Assembly (NCBI RefSeq): GCF_000374025.1
Contig: NZ_KB893239.1
Location: forward strand, 206,844 to 270,843
Direction: 5' to 3'
Length of the DNA: 64,000 bases
Source: Spirosoma panaciterrae DSM 21099
Lineage (GTDB): Bacteria; Bacteroidota; Bacteroidia; Cytophagales; Spirosomataceae
The notes beneath the pieces are model-generated. The model was not told the origin of the DNA. It did no database searches and worked only from the letters and a program-made list of their open reading frames with translations. Shown here piece after piece: positions 51,770 to 60,451 of this stretch. The stretch's first letter is position 1, and every line of letters starts with the position of its first letter. The translations under genes and the position numbers were made by a program.

Positions 51770-52573
51770 ATGATTTTCACAACGAACAAAGTAAGCGACG
51801 CCTATTGGAAGGTTGTAATTAATAATCCGCCGATCAATTTATTCGATGCCGAGTTTTCCCGGCAATTAGCCGTTTTGATGGGTGAACTGGAGGCCAGTGA
51901 AGATCTGAAGGTTGTTGTGTTCGAAACAGCTAATCCCGACTTTTTTGTCGCTCACATCGAGCTGCTCCATGCCGCCGATTTCCCGAAAGGAGTTGGTAAA
52001 ACTGGCCTCCCGGTAGCCTGGCCCGACATTGCCAAACGCCTAGAGCAGGCTCCGTTTGTTAGTATAGCTTCCATTCGGGGGCGGGCCAGAGCCATTGGCA
52101 GTGAGTTTGTCCAGGCTTTTGATCTTCGATTTGCCAGTAAAGAAAAAGCGGTTTTATCCCAGCCAGAGATTGGGATTGGCTCCTTTCCTGGCGGAGGTGG
52201 TTTAGAAAGGCTGCATCTACTGACAGGCAAAGCCCGAGCCCTGGAAATTATCCTCAGTGGTGATGATTATGACGCAGAAACTGCAGCATTGTATGGCTGG
52301 GTAAACCGGGCAATACCGGACGATGAGCTAGATAGCTTTGTAGATAACTTTGCCAAACGAATTGCCTCATTCGACAGGCAGGCTATCGGTTCGGTTAAAG
52401 CCATTATGAACCAGCGGGCTCCCCTTCCTCAAAACGAGCATATTCTGGACACTCAGCAACGATTCTTTACCGCCCTCGGCTGGAAAGAAAGCCAGGAACG
52501 GGTAAAAGCACTGTTTGGCAAGGGATTACAGCAATACAGCGATGTTGAACTAAATCTGGGCCGTTATCTATAA
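51770..52573 (+). CDS. Enoyl-CoA hydratase/isomerase-family protein
   Basis: The 267-residue product has the crotonase fold: WKVVINNPPINLFDAEFSRQL, VVVFETANPDFFVAHIELL, FVSIASIRGRARAIGSEFVQAFDLRFAS (the oxyanion-hole GxxxG-type region) and QPEIGIGSFPGGGGLERLHLL with KARALEIILSGDDYDA. Such proteins hydrate or isomerise CoA thioesters in lipid or aromatic catabolism. The catalytic Glu positions read GSE and PEIG, which is common, but the substrate is unknown. Start is the ATG at 51770; another ATG just upstream meets a stop. The oxidoreductase gene follows 7 bases later. Confidence 0.85.
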   Translation: MIFTTNKVSDAYWKVVINNPPINLFDAEFSRQLAVLMGELEASEDLKVVVFETANPDFFVAHIELLHAADFPKGVGKTGLPVAWPDIAKRLEQAPFVSIASIRGRARAIGSEFVQAFDLRFASKEKAVLSQPEIGIGSFPGGGGLERLHLLTGKARALEIILSGDDYDAETAALYGWVNRAIPDDELDSFVDNFAKRIASFDRQAIGSVKAIMNQRAPLPQNEHILDTQQRFFTALGWKESQERVKALFGKGLQQYSDVELNLGRYL

Positions 52574-52580
52574 ATTGACG

Positions 52581-53516
52581 ATGAAAGCCATTCGTTTAAA
52601 AGCGCCAGGAGGCACGGATCAACTGGAGTACATAGAACTAGCAACTCCAACTATCGCAGTTGGCGAAGTACTCATCCGAGTGAAAGCGATTAGCGTAAAC
52701 CCTATTGATGTGAAGACACGAGCAGGTCAGGGTTTATACGGGATGATCAAGATTCAGAACCCGCTCATTATTGGCTGGGATATTTCCGGAGAAGTGGTCG
52801 AAACACGGTCGGAAAGCTTTACCGTGGGCGATCAGGTATTTGGCATGATCAATTTCCCCGGTCATGGAAAGTCGTATGCAGAGTACGTCGCAGCACCGGC
52901 ATCGCAGCTTGCCCTGAAACCCGCTACGGTTTCTCATGACGAAGCCGCAGCCGCTACGTTGACGGCATTAACAGTCTGGCAGGCGCTGGTCGAAAAAGCT
53001 CAGGTGAACGCTGGTCAAAACGTGCTTGTCCATGCCGCTGCCGGAGGAGTTGGGCATCTGGCCGTTCAGCTCGCCAAACACTTGGGCGCTCATGTCACGG
53101 GAACGTCATCAGGGGCCAATAAAGAGTTTATCCTGAGCCTTGGTGCCGATAAGCACATCGACTATCACCGTTACGATTGGACTAACTCGCTGAACGAATT
53201 CGATTTTGTACTCGATACTATTGGTGGCGACAACCTTGATCGGTCTGTAGACGTGGTAAGAAAAGGAGGTATGGTTATCAGTATATCGACTGGTATTAGC
53301 AATGAAACTGCCGAAAAGGCGAAGCAAAAAGGGGTTAATGCTTTCTTTATGCTGGTCCAGTCGAATGGCGATGATATGCAGCAAGTGGCTTCGCTATTGG
53401 AGAGTGGGGCACTACGTGTCCATGTTTTCAAGTCATTTCCTTTCTCAGAAATGGCTGCAGCTCATCATCAGGTCGAAAGTGGCCGAACGGTCGGCAAGGT
53501 TGTAGTGACAGTCTGA
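52581..53516 (+). CDS. Zinc-free NADP-dependent alcohol/quinone oxidoreductase (MDR family)
   Basis: The 311-residue product is a quinone-oxidoreductase-type medium-chain reductase. It has AIRLKAPGGTDQLEYIELAT, VKAISVNPIDVKTRAGQG, GDQVFGMINFPGHG, the NADPH-binding AGQNVLVHAAAGGVGHLAVQLAKHLGAHV and SSGANKEFILSLGADKHIDY. Typical zinc-binding Cys residues are absent, so it should reduce enones or quinones. It is 7 bases from the crotonase gene, so the two likely share a transcript, and ends in a perfect terminator hairpin shared with the convergent TetR gene. Confidence 0.88.
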   Translation: MKAIRLKAPGGTDQLEYIELATPTIAVGEVLIRVKAISVNPIDVKTRAGQGLYGMIKIQNPLIIGWDISGEVVETRSESFTVGDQVFGMINFPGHGKSYAEYVAAPASQLALKPATVSHDEAAAATLTALTVWQALVEKAQVNAGQNVLVHAAAGGVGHLAVQLAKHLGAHVTGTSSGANKEFILSLGADKHIDYHRYDWTNSLNEFDFVLDTIGGDNLDRSVDVVRKGGMVISISTGISNETAEKAKQKGVNAFFMLVQSNGDDMQQVASLLESGALRVHVFKSFPFSEMAAAHHQVESGRTVGKVVVTV

Positions 53517-53540
53517 CAATAAGCTCTATATGATTTAACC

Positions 53541-53575
53541 AAACCTCATTCGTGATTCAATCACGAATGAGGTTT
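53541..53575. terminator. Perfect bidirectional terminator hairpin
   Basis: AAACCTCATTCGTGA (53541-53555) pairs with TCACGAATGAGGTTT (53561-53575) over TTCAA. It serves the rightward oxidoreductase gene and the leftward TetR gene, whose stop codon (53574-53576) overlaps the right arm. Confidence 0.8.
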
Positions 53576-54158
53576 AGACTTTTAAGGCCGCCAGACTTAC
53601 ATCAACAATATCGTCGAACATGCGTTTGTCCGTATCAAACTTAACCGTAACCCGCAATCCGTTTATAGCGTTAAAGATAAACCGGGCTAACGACTGGGCT
53701 GAATGACTGGTCGTAAAGAGACCCTGTTTCTGCCCTTTCTCGATGGCTTTTGCCACGGCACTTTCCGTATCGATCATAATAGCATGAACAATCGACGCGA
53801 TTTCGGGATCGACAGGGGCCATCTCCACAGCCGAATTGACCATAAAACATCCTTTTGAACACGCGTCATTCAGAGCCTCATCTTTGACGGCCACAAAAAC
53901 ATCCCGGATATACTGCTCAACATCCCCGGCCGAATCCAGCCCATTGAGAACCGGATCGACGCGCTCTTGCCGATACCGTTTGAGCGCTTTTACAAACAGC
54001 GAATGCTTGTCGCCAAACGTATCGTACAGACTCGAACGACTAATGTTCAGCCCGTCCACCAAATCCTGTGCCGAGGTAGCGTTGTAGCCCTTTTCCCAAA
54101 ACAAATTCATCGCTTTGTCGAGAATGAGAGCTTCGTCAAACAGTTTTGTCCTTGCCAT
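53574..54158 (-). CDS. TetR-family transcriptional regulator
   Basis: The 194-residue product has the TetR helix-turn-helix LFDEALILDKAMNLFWEKGYNATSAQDLVDGLNISRSSLYDTFG (in parts) and a C-terminal domain with DACSKGCFMVNSAVEMAPVDPEIA, the TetR_C-like subgroup that often controls short-chain dehydrogenases. It is encoded downstream of the dehydrogenase at 54236. GGAACGAACGTTCC (54204-54217), a perfect 6+2+6 palindrome, lies in front of it, and similar sites lie before the dehydrogenase. Self-control and control of that gene are likely. Confidence 0.92.
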   Translation of the reverse strand: MARTKLFDEALILDKAMNLFWEKGYNATSAQDLVDGLNISRSSLYDTFGDKHSLFVKALKRYRQERVDPVLNGLDSAGDVEQYIRDVFVAVKDEALNDACSKGCFMVNSAVEMAPVDPEIASIVHAIMIDTESAVAKAIEKGQKQGLFTTSHSAQSLARFIFNAINGLRVTVKFDTDKRMFDDIVDVSLAALKV

Positions 54159-54161
54159 AAA

Positions 54162-54217
54162 ACCTTTGTGAAGAAAGGATCTTCTTCACAAAGGTAATAA
54201 TACGGAACGAACGTTCC
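54162..54217 (-). promoter_or_regulatory. TetR operator and 5'-leader hairpin before the TetR gene
   Basis: GGAACGAACGTTCC (54204-54217) is a perfect palindrome with a 2-base centre. Between it and the ATG (54158), ACCTTTGTGAAGA (54162-54174) and TCTTCACAAAGGT (54183-54195) form a perfect 13-bp hairpin with an 8-base loop. It touches the start region, so it may affect translation. Confidence 0.6.
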
Positions 54218-54235
54218 ATTTAAAGATAAAAAAAA

Positions 54236-54994
54236 TTACATTCTAAAGGGCTCATTCACAGAAGCAGCCCCATCGATCACGTATTCGCTGCCCGAAATAA
54301 AAGACGAGTCATCGGAAGCCAGGAAAACGGCCAGTTTAGCTACTTCTACAGGCAAGCCATAGCGCTTAAATGGCATTTTATTTTTGGTAAACGCAATCAT
54401 ATCCTCTGTAAAAGTCCCGTTCCCTTTATGGAAAATCTCGGTTTCGGTCATGGCTGGAGCAATGGTATTAACCCGGATTTTTCGGGGAGCCAGCTCGATG
54501 GCTGCCGTTCGGCTGTAAGCGGTGAGCGCGGCTTTACTGGCTGCGTATACCGCCGTTCCCATACCAACGACAAACGCGCTAACGGAAGTGACATTGATAA
54601 CGGAAGCCCCTTCGGCCAGGATGGGAATAAACTTCTCTACGGTGAAAATGGCCCCTTTCAGGTTGATGTTGGCAATATAATCGAAACCTTTTTCGGTAAT
54701 CTGCCCAACGGGTTCCATAAAATTAACTCCGGCGTTAACGACCAGCACATCGACCCGACCATAGCGTGCCTTTACGTTTTCGACCAGGGCTTCGGTATCG
54801 CTGATGCTTGCCGCGTCTGACAGAATACCAATGGCTTTTTGGCCTAGTTTTTCCACGGCCTCATCGATGGCCTTTTGATTTCGTCCGGTGATTACTACAT
54901 CGGCTCCTTCTGCAATAAATTGTTGGGCGGTAGCAAACCCGATCCCCGAATTTCCGCCGGTAATCACGGCGATCTTATTACTCAGCTTACTCAT
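54236..54994 (-). CDS. Short-chain dehydrogenase/reductase controlled by TetR
   Basis: The 252-residue product is a classical SDR with NKIAVITGGNSGIGFATAQQF, VVITGRNQKAI, VLVVNAGVNFMEPVG, INVTSVSAFVVGMGTAVYAASKAALTAYSR (Ser, Tyr, Lys) and VNTIAPAMTETEIF. The end FLASDDSSFISGSEYVIDGA is typical of 3-oxoacyl reductase-like SDRs. It is divergent from the MarR gene and precedes the TetR gene. Its promoter holds two operator sites and a long inverted repeat (55007-55073). Substrate unknown. Confidence 0.9.
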   Translation of the reverse strand: MSKLSNKIAVITGGNSGIGFATAQQFIAEGADVVITGRNQKAIDEAVEKLGQKAIGILSDAASISDTEALVENVKARYGRVDVLVVNAGVNFMEPVGQITEKGFDYIANINLKGAIFTVEKFIPILAEGASVINVTSVSAFVVGMGTAVYAASKAALTAYSRTAAIELAPRKIRVNTIAPAMTETEIFHKGNGTFTEDMIAFTKNKMPFKRYGLPVEVAKLAVFLASDDSSFISGSEYVIDGAASVNEPFRM

Positions 54995-55006
54995 TTTTCG
55001 TCAATT

Positions 55007-55073
55007 TTAATTCATTTGGAACAATCGTTCCGCAAACATAATCATAACGGAATGATTGTTCCAAATGAATTAA
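55007..55073 (-). promoter_or_regulatory. Twin TetR-type operators in a long inverted repeat
   Basis: GGAACAATCGTTCC (55018-55031) and GGAATGATTGTTCC (55049-55062) are two GGAAC-n4-GTTCC type sites 31 bp apart. Together they form a long palindrome: 19 bases 55007-55025 pair perfectly with 55055-55073, and the inner bases pair with one mismatch. They lie just before the dehydrogenase start (54994). A third copy is at 54204. Confidence 0.6.
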
Positions 55074-55117
55074 AAAAATAGACTGTCTAGATTTTCCTTA
55101 ATCGAGTCATAATTAGA

Positions 55118-55165
55118 TTTTGTCATCTCTCCTGCCGCACTGGCGGGCTGGTCAGGATGACAAAA
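55118..55165. repeat. GTCATC/GATGAC palindrome
   Basis: TTTTGTCATC (55118-55127) pairs with GATGACAAAA (55156-55165); the interior is degenerate (CTGCCGCACTGGCGGG). It is a weak member of the GTCATCCC family between the dehydrogenase operators and the MarR promoter. Confidence 0.55.
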
Positions 55166-55252
55166 AAAGCTATTAAAGCAAACGTTTAGATAGGTTCAAA
55201 TTATGCTTCCATCCGGTAGGGTCTTGCTTAGGGGTGGGAATTTTAATTTTTT

Positions 55253-55293
55253 AATTATCTTTGCTACTAAGATATTTAGAAAATAAGATAATT
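55253..55293 (+). promoter_or_regulatory. Promoter and possible MarR operator
   Basis: TATCTTTG (55256-55263) fits the -7 consensus TAnnTTTG; the ATG is 32 bases after it (55295). AATTATCTT (55253-55261) and AAGATAATT (55285-55293) form an inverted repeat around the likely transcription start, a plausible autoregulator site. Confidence 0.45.
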
Positions 55294-55294
55294 G

Positions 55295-55747
55295 ATGGAT
55301 AATGACTCCGTAAAAACCACAAGAAAACTCAGCCAGCTTTACGCCTACACCTCTATTCAGATGCATGAAGCTGTGGCCCGCAAAGCCGGACTTTCGGGGA
55401 CTGACCATAAATACCTGGGCTTCCTGATCGAAAAAGGGCAAATGACAGCGGGTGAACTGGCTACATTAACAGGCCTGACAACTGGGGCTGTTACAGGCTT
55501 AATCGACCGATTTGAAAAGAAGGGGTTAGTCAAACGACAATTTGCAGCCGACGACCGACGGAAGGTTTTTATTGTTCCCAACACGGAAACGATCATGGCC
55601 CTCCTCGAACCACTATACCGGGAATTCCGCAGCCAGTCGCAGCAACTTCTAGCTTCCTTTTCGGAGGAGGAGCGCGCCATCATTGACACCTACTTTACAA
55701 AAGCCATTGCCCTGATGAATGAAATGATTGAATTGTTGAATGATTGA
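55295..55747 (+). CDS. MarR-family transcriptional regulator
   Basis: The 150-residue product has the MarR winged-helix pattern: RKAGLSGTDHKYLGFLIEKG, QMTAGELATLTGLTTGAVTGLIDRFEKKGLVKRQFAADDRRKVFI (in parts) and a C-terminal dimer helix (ERAIIDTYFTKAIALMNEMI). MarR proteins bind small phenolic or drug-like ligands. It sits directly upstream of an Rph-type enzyme gene in the same direction, 107 bases away, so it may control it. Its last residues (IELLND) are coded by a repeat that forms a 25-bp palindrome. Confidence 0.92.
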   Translation: MDNDSVKTTRKLSQLYAYTSIQMHEAVARKAGLSGTDHKYLGFLIEKGQMTAGELATLTGLTTGAVTGLIDRFEKKGLVKRQFAADDRRKVFIVPNTETIMALLEPLYREFRSQSQQLLASFSEEERAIIDTYFTKAIALMNEMIELLND

Positions 55748-55845
55748 TTTGTCGACTGACAGAGTGAAACAAATGCAGTATTCCATTCAATCATTCAACA
55801 ATTCAATCATTCAACAATTTAAACATTCAACAATTTAAACATTCG
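55723..55845. repeat. ATTCAATCATTCAACA repeat between MarR and Rph
   Basis: AATGATTGAATTGTTGAATG and a few more bases (55723-55747) pair perfectly over 25 bases with 55787-55811. The array then continues with CATTCAACAATTTAAA units to about 55845. The left arm includes the MarR stop codon. It probably forms a stable hairpin between the two genes. Confidence 0.8.
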
Positions 55846-55853
55846 ACCCTTAC

Positions 55854-58469
55854 ATGAACACATACACACTGGATTTTCAGGATATAGACAAAGCAAAGCT
55901 CAACGCTGTGGGTGGCAAAGGGGCTAATCTGGGAGAGTTGTCCCGGATTAAGGGCATAAACGTACCCGCAGGCTTTTGCGTGACGACGAAGGCTTATGAA
56001 GAACTGGTTGAGAATAACTCAACGGTTGATGCACTACTGGATCAGTTAGCTATTCTCCAGGCAGACAACCGGGAAGTGATTCGTGAAATCAGCGCCAAAA
56101 TTCGGGCGGCTATTGAACGTATACCCATTTCGGAGAATATGGCCAAAGCGATTGCGGAGCATCTCAAAACGGTTGACGAACAGGCCGCTTATGCCGTGCG
56201 ATCCAGCGCCACCGCCGAGGATTTACCCACCGCGTCGTTTGCCGGTCAACAGGATACCTATCTGAATAGTATCGGAGAAGAAGCTATCCTACGACATATC
56301 CATAAATGCTGGGCGTCGCTGTTCACCGAGCGAGCCGTAACCTACCGCATTCAGAATGGCTTCGATCATCGCAATGTCCGGCTGGCGGTGGTGGTTCAGA
56401 AGATGGTGTTTCCGCAGGCAGCGGGCATTCTGTTTACGGCCGATCCGGTTTCGGGTAATCGCAAGGTGGTGTCCATCGATGCCAGTTTCGGACTGGGTGA
56501 AGCGCTGGTGTCGGGTCTGGTCAATGCAGACACCTATAAAGTACGCAACGGCGAGATTATCGAGAAGAAAGTCTCTACCAAGAAGCTGGCTATTTATGCC
56601 GTAAATGAGGGTGGTACGACCGAACAGGCGATTGAACCGGAGCAACAGAACCTACAGGCGCTGACAGATGAGCAGATTTTGCAGCTTGAACATATTGGTC
56701 GGACCATTGAAGCCCATTTTGGGGAGCCGCAGGACATCGAATGGTGTCTGGCCAATAATACCGTCTACATTGTCCAGAGTCGGCCCATTACGACCCTGTT
56801 CCCCTTACCGGCAGTAGCCGATGAAGAGCCCCACGTGTATGTATCGGTGGGGCACCAGCAAATGATGACCGACGCTATGAAGCCGTTAGGCATAGCGATG
56901 TGGCAACTGACAGCAGGCCGCCCCATGCCTACAGCGGGCGGACGAATATTCGTGGATGTGGCCGCTGATCTGGCATCGCCCGCTAAACGACACATGCTTG
57001 TCAATGTGCTGGGCAAATCGGACCCGCTCATCCGGGATGCGTTTACCACCCTTCTTGACCGTGGCGATTTCATTAAGACCTTGCCGGATGCTGAACCGGA
57101 ACCGACACCCGGTCAAAGCCCTCCAGGGCCACCCCCTGTCAACTACCAAACCCTGGCCGACTACGACCCGGTCATTGTGTCGGAACTGATCGGGCAAAGC
57201 CAAACAGCAATAGCCGAGTTAAAGCAAACCATCCAGTCGAAATCCGGTACGGACTTAATTGATTTTATTCAGGAAACGACCCATCACACCAAACGGGGAG
57301 CCGCGCATCCACAAAGCTTTGGCGTCATCATGACGGGTATGAATGCGGCCTCCTGGCTCAACGAACATCTGGAAAAGTGGTTGGGCGAAAAGGCCGTAGC
57401 CGACACGCTTACGCAATCGGTGCCCAACAACATCACATCCGAGATGGGGCTGGCCTTGCTGGATGTGGCCGATGTGGTACGTCCTTACCCGGAAATCATT
57501 GCGTTTTTACAACAGGTCCAAAACAGACCTTTTCTGGAAGAACTGAGCCAATTTGAGGGTGGTCAGGACGTTCGGGACGCTATTGAGACTTTTCTGACCC
57601 GATACGGGATGCGCTGCGCCGGAGAAATCGACATCACAAGAACCCGTTGGAGCGAAAATCCAGCGATGCTTATTCCCGTCATTCTCACTACTATTAAACA
57701 CTTTGAAGCGGGCGAAAGTCGTCGGAAATTTGATCGCGGGCTACAGGAAGCGCTGACTAAAAAACAGGAGATTTTGAAGCGATTGAAGCAATTGCCGGAT
57801 GGCGACGAAAAAGCCAACGAAACCACCCGGATGATCGACCTGCTTCGCAACCTTGCCGGATACCGCGAGTACCCCAAATACGACATTGTCAGTCGCTACT
57901 TCGTCTATAAACAGGCGTTATTGAACGAAGCCGAACGGCTGGTACAAGCGGGGGTACTTCATGAAAAAGAAGCCATTTATTACCTGACGTTCGACGAACT
58001 ACGCGAGGTCATACGCACTCATGCGTTGGATGAGCAACTCATCAATCGTCGGAAAGACGAGTTCAAACGCTTTGAAAAACTAACGCCCCCACGGGTGATG
58101 ACCTCCGACGGTGAAATCATTACGGGGCAATATAAACGGGAGAACCTGCCGCCTGACGCTATCATTGGGCTGCCGGTTTCGGCGGGTGTGATTGAAGGAC
58201 GGGCGCGGGTTATTCTGAGCATGGACGAGGCTGATCTGGAAGAGGGCGATATTTTGGTCACCCCCTTCACCGACCCAAGCTGGACACCCTTGTTTGTGGC
58301 CATCAAAGGGCTGGTTACTGAAGTCGGTGGACTAATGACTCACGGTGCCGTTATCGCCCGCGAATATGGTTTGCCTGCCGTTGTGGGTATCGACAACGCC
58401 ACGAAGCGGATCAAAGACGGGCAACGAATCCGGCTAAACGGCACTGATGGTTTTATTGAAATCCTGTGA
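55854..58469 (+). CDS. rph: Rifampin phosphotransferase-like protein (Rph; PEP-synthase-related)
   Basis: The 871-residue product has the three-part Rph plan. An ATP-grasp domain comes first (KLNAVGGKGANLGELSRIKG, YAVRSSATAEDLPTASFAGQ, GILFTADPVSG, DIEWCLANNTVYIVQSRPIT). A large central domain (about 330-750) would bind the drug in Rph. A phosphohistidine swivel domain ends it (GDILVTPFTDPSWTPLF, EVGGLMTHGAVIAREYGLP with His near residue 830). Rph uses ATP and the swivelling His to phosphorylate rifampin. PEP synthases share the outer domains, but the length and central region fit Rph better. Real drug resistance is not shown. MarR lies upstream. Confidence 0.78.
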   Translation: MNTYTLDFQDIDKAKLNAVGGKGANLGELSRIKGINVPAGFCVTTKAYEELVENNSTVDALLDQLAILQADNREVIREISAKIRAAIERIPISENMAKAIAEHLKTVDEQAAYAVRSSATAEDLPTASFAGQQDTYLNSIGEEAILRHIHKCWASLFTERAVTYRIQNGFDHRNVRLAVVVQKMVFPQAAGILFTADPVSGNRKVVSIDASFGLGEALVSGLVNADTYKVRNGEIIEKKVSTKKLAIYAVNEGGTTEQAIEPEQQNLQALTDEQILQLEHIGRTIEAHFGEPQDIEWCLANNTVYIVQSRPITTLFPLPAVADEEPHVYVSVGHQQMMTDAMKPLGIAMWQLTAGRPMPTAGGRIFVDVAADLASPAKRHMLVNVLGKSDPLIRDAFTTLLDRGDFIKTLPDAEPEPTPGQSPPGPPPVNYQTLADYDPVIVSELIGQSQTAIAELKQTIQSKSGTDLIDFIQETTHHTKRGAAHPQSFGVIMTGMNAASWLNEHLEKWLGEKAVADTLTQSVPNNITSEMGLALLDVADVVRPYPEIIAFLQQVQNRPFLEELSQFEGGQDVRDAIETFLTRYGMRCAGEIDITRTRWSENPAMLIPVILTTIKHFEAGESRRKFDRGLQEALTKKQEILKRLKQLPDGDEKANETTRMIDLLRNLAGYREYPKYDIVSRYFVYKQALLNEAERLVQAGVLHEKEAIYYLTFDELREVIRTHALDEQLINRRKDEFKRFEKLTPPRVMTSDGEIITGQYKRENLPPDAIIGLPVSAGVIEGRARVILSMDEADLEEGDILVTPFTDPSWTPLFVAIKGLVTEVGGLMTHGAVIAREYGLPAVVGIDNATKRIKDGQRIRLNGTDGFIEIL

Positions 58470-58631
58470 GCCGGAGAGTACATGGATGTTTTTGTCCTCC
58501 CGACCGAGCCAGACATTTAACCAGTTACGCTCATTTAGCCTGTTTTTGCAGCTTCTTATCAAGAAATGCGTCTTTGTATCGGTATCGTCGGCTGGTAACG
58601 GCTGATGATACGATACAACTGATCGCTTCGT

Positions 58632-60383
58632 ATGCTCATAATCCGTAAACCCTTTCTTTGCCTCCTTCTGCTCTTTTGGTCCTCAATCTGTATGGCTCAA
58701 CAAACAGCCAGCACAAAAGCCGATGACCCAACCAGCCCTTATAACATACAGGATAGCGTACTGATTACAACCCCGGATGGAGCCACCGTATCGGCCATCG
58801 TTGTTCGAAAGAAAGACGTAACGCAGCCGTTGCCCGCTATTCTTCAGTTTACCATTTATGTGCGGGATAAAGGACGAGATCTAAAGTCGTTGAAAGAATC
58901 GGCCGACAGGGGCTATATAGGCGTTATCGCCTACTCACGCGGAAAACGGTTTAGCCCCAACGCCATCGATCCATACGAACACGAAGCCACAGATACCTAT
59001 GCGGTGATCGACTGGGTTAGTAAACAGCCCTGGTGCAACGGGAGCGTTGGCATGTTTGGTGGCAGTTATAACGGATTCTCGCAGTGGGCGGCCTGCAAAA
59101 AACTACACCCTGCCCTTAAAACCATTGTTCCGTATGTAGCCAACCGCCCAGGTATGGGCTTACCGATGGAAAACAACGTGTTTGTAAACCCTAATTACGA
59201 ATGGTCGTTCTACGTAGGCAACAACAAATACCTCGATACCCTTGTCGGCAATGACCGGAAGCGGTTCCGAAAAATGATGTTCGACTGGTGGCAAAGTGGC
59301 GTGGCTTACAACAGGATGGACAGTCTCGACGGAATGCCCAACCAATGGTTTCAACGCTGGATTAGTCATCCCGACTTCGACCAATACTGGCAGGCGATGG
59401 CACCCTATGAACGCGACTTTGCCCAGATCACCATTCCCATTCTGGCTTTTGACGGCTACTACAACGACTCCCAGAATTCGAGTCTGTATTACCTGCGGGA
59501 ACTCCAGAAGTACAGCCCCCAAACGCCCTGGTATCTGGTTATGGGCCCATACGGACACTTCGGAACCCAGATTGGTGGCGAACGGGTGATTAATGGGTAT
59601 TCAGTTGATTCGGTTGCGTTGTTCGACATCAAAAAAATAACCTATCAGTGGTTCGACTACATCCTGAAACAGGGCCCCAAGCCTGAAAGGCTGGCCGACA
59701 AAATCAATTACGAAGTGATGGGTGCGAACGAATGGCGAAGTGCGCCTTCGCTCGACAGGATGCACAATGGCTACTTAACCTTTTACCTGACCAACCAGAA
59801 AACAGGTTCCTTCTATTCGTTAGCCCCTAAAAAGCCATCAATAACAGGTTATTTGTCGCAAACGGTCGATTTTGCAGACCGACAAACCAGTAATAACAAC
59901 TATTACCCCGACCCTATTTCGCGGAAAGAGATCGACACCAGCAATGGCTTTGTCTTCGTCAGCGAACCGTTGTCGGAGTCGATGCTTATCAATGGCTCCT
60001 TTCTGGCCCAACTGACTATCAGCATCAACAAAAAGGATGTAGACCTTGGCATCACCCTTTACGAACTAACCCCCACCGGCGATTATTTCCATCTATCGTA
60101 TTACATTGGCCGGGCGAGCTATGCCAACGACATCACTAGACGAACCTTGCTGAAACCCAATGCCCAAACGACCATCGACGTATCAAACACGCACCTGGTC
60201 AGTAAACAACTGAGCAAAGGCAGTCGGCTGGTGGTGGCGATCAACGTCAATAAAAACCCCTTTTCGCAACTGAACTATGGCACCGGCAACGACGTAAGCA
60301 CCGAGTCCATACGGGATGCCAAAGAGCCTCTACTCATAAACTGGTACACGAACAGCTACTTCCGCATACCTGTTTGGCAGTGA
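58632..60383 (+). CDS. Exported CocE/NonD-family hydrolase (X-Pro dipeptidyl-peptidase type)
   Basis: The 583-residue product has a signal peptide (FLCLLLLFWSSICMAQ). An alpha/beta hydrolase follows: ILQFTIYVRDKGRDLKSLKE, SVGMFGGSYNGFSQWAACKK with the nucleophile Ser near residue 145 (GxSYxG motif), a cap region and the His in GPYGHFGTQ. The C-terminal part is the jelly-roll domain of the family. Related enzymes cleave glutaryl-7-ACA, cocaine or X-Pro peptides. It likely acts in the periplasm. The gene stands alone, 162 bases after rph. Confidence 0.85.
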   Translation: MLIIRKPFLCLLLLFWSSICMAQQTASTKADDPTSPYNIQDSVLITTPDGATVSAIVVRKKDVTQPLPAILQFTIYVRDKGRDLKSLKESADRGYIGVIAYSRGKRFSPNAIDPYEHEATDTYAVIDWVSKQPWCNGSVGMFGGSYNGFSQWAACKKLHPALKTIVPYVANRPGMGLPMENNVFVNPNYEWSFYVGNNKYLDTLVGNDRKRFRKMMFDWWQSGVAYNRMDSLDGMPNQWFQRWISHPDFDQYWQAMAPYERDFAQITIPILAFDGYYNDSQNSSLYYLRELQKYSPQTPWYLVMGPYGHFGTQIGGERVINGYSVDSVALFDIKKITYQWFDYILKQGPKPERLADKINYEVMGANEWRSAPSLDRMHNGYLTFYLTNQKTGSFYSLAPKKPSITGYLSQTVDFADRQTSNNNYYPDPISRKEIDTSNGFVFVSEPLSESMLINGSFLAQLTISINKKDVDLGITLYELTPTGDYFHLSYYIGRASYANDITRRTLLKPNAQTTIDVSNTHLVSKQLSKGSRLVVAINVNKNPFSQLNYGTGNDVSTESIRDAKEPLLINWYTNSYFRIPVWQ

Positions 60384-60451
60384 GATAACCCAACTCGTCC
60401 GCCACACAATCTCAAACCAGCACAAACAGCCTTAAAATTATCACAAAAAAA

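Noticed and set aside
55783..55845. Possible CRISPR-like array of ATTCAATCATT units
   Set aside because: Units are short, contiguous and have no spacers of constant length; the whole is a palindromic intergenic repeat.
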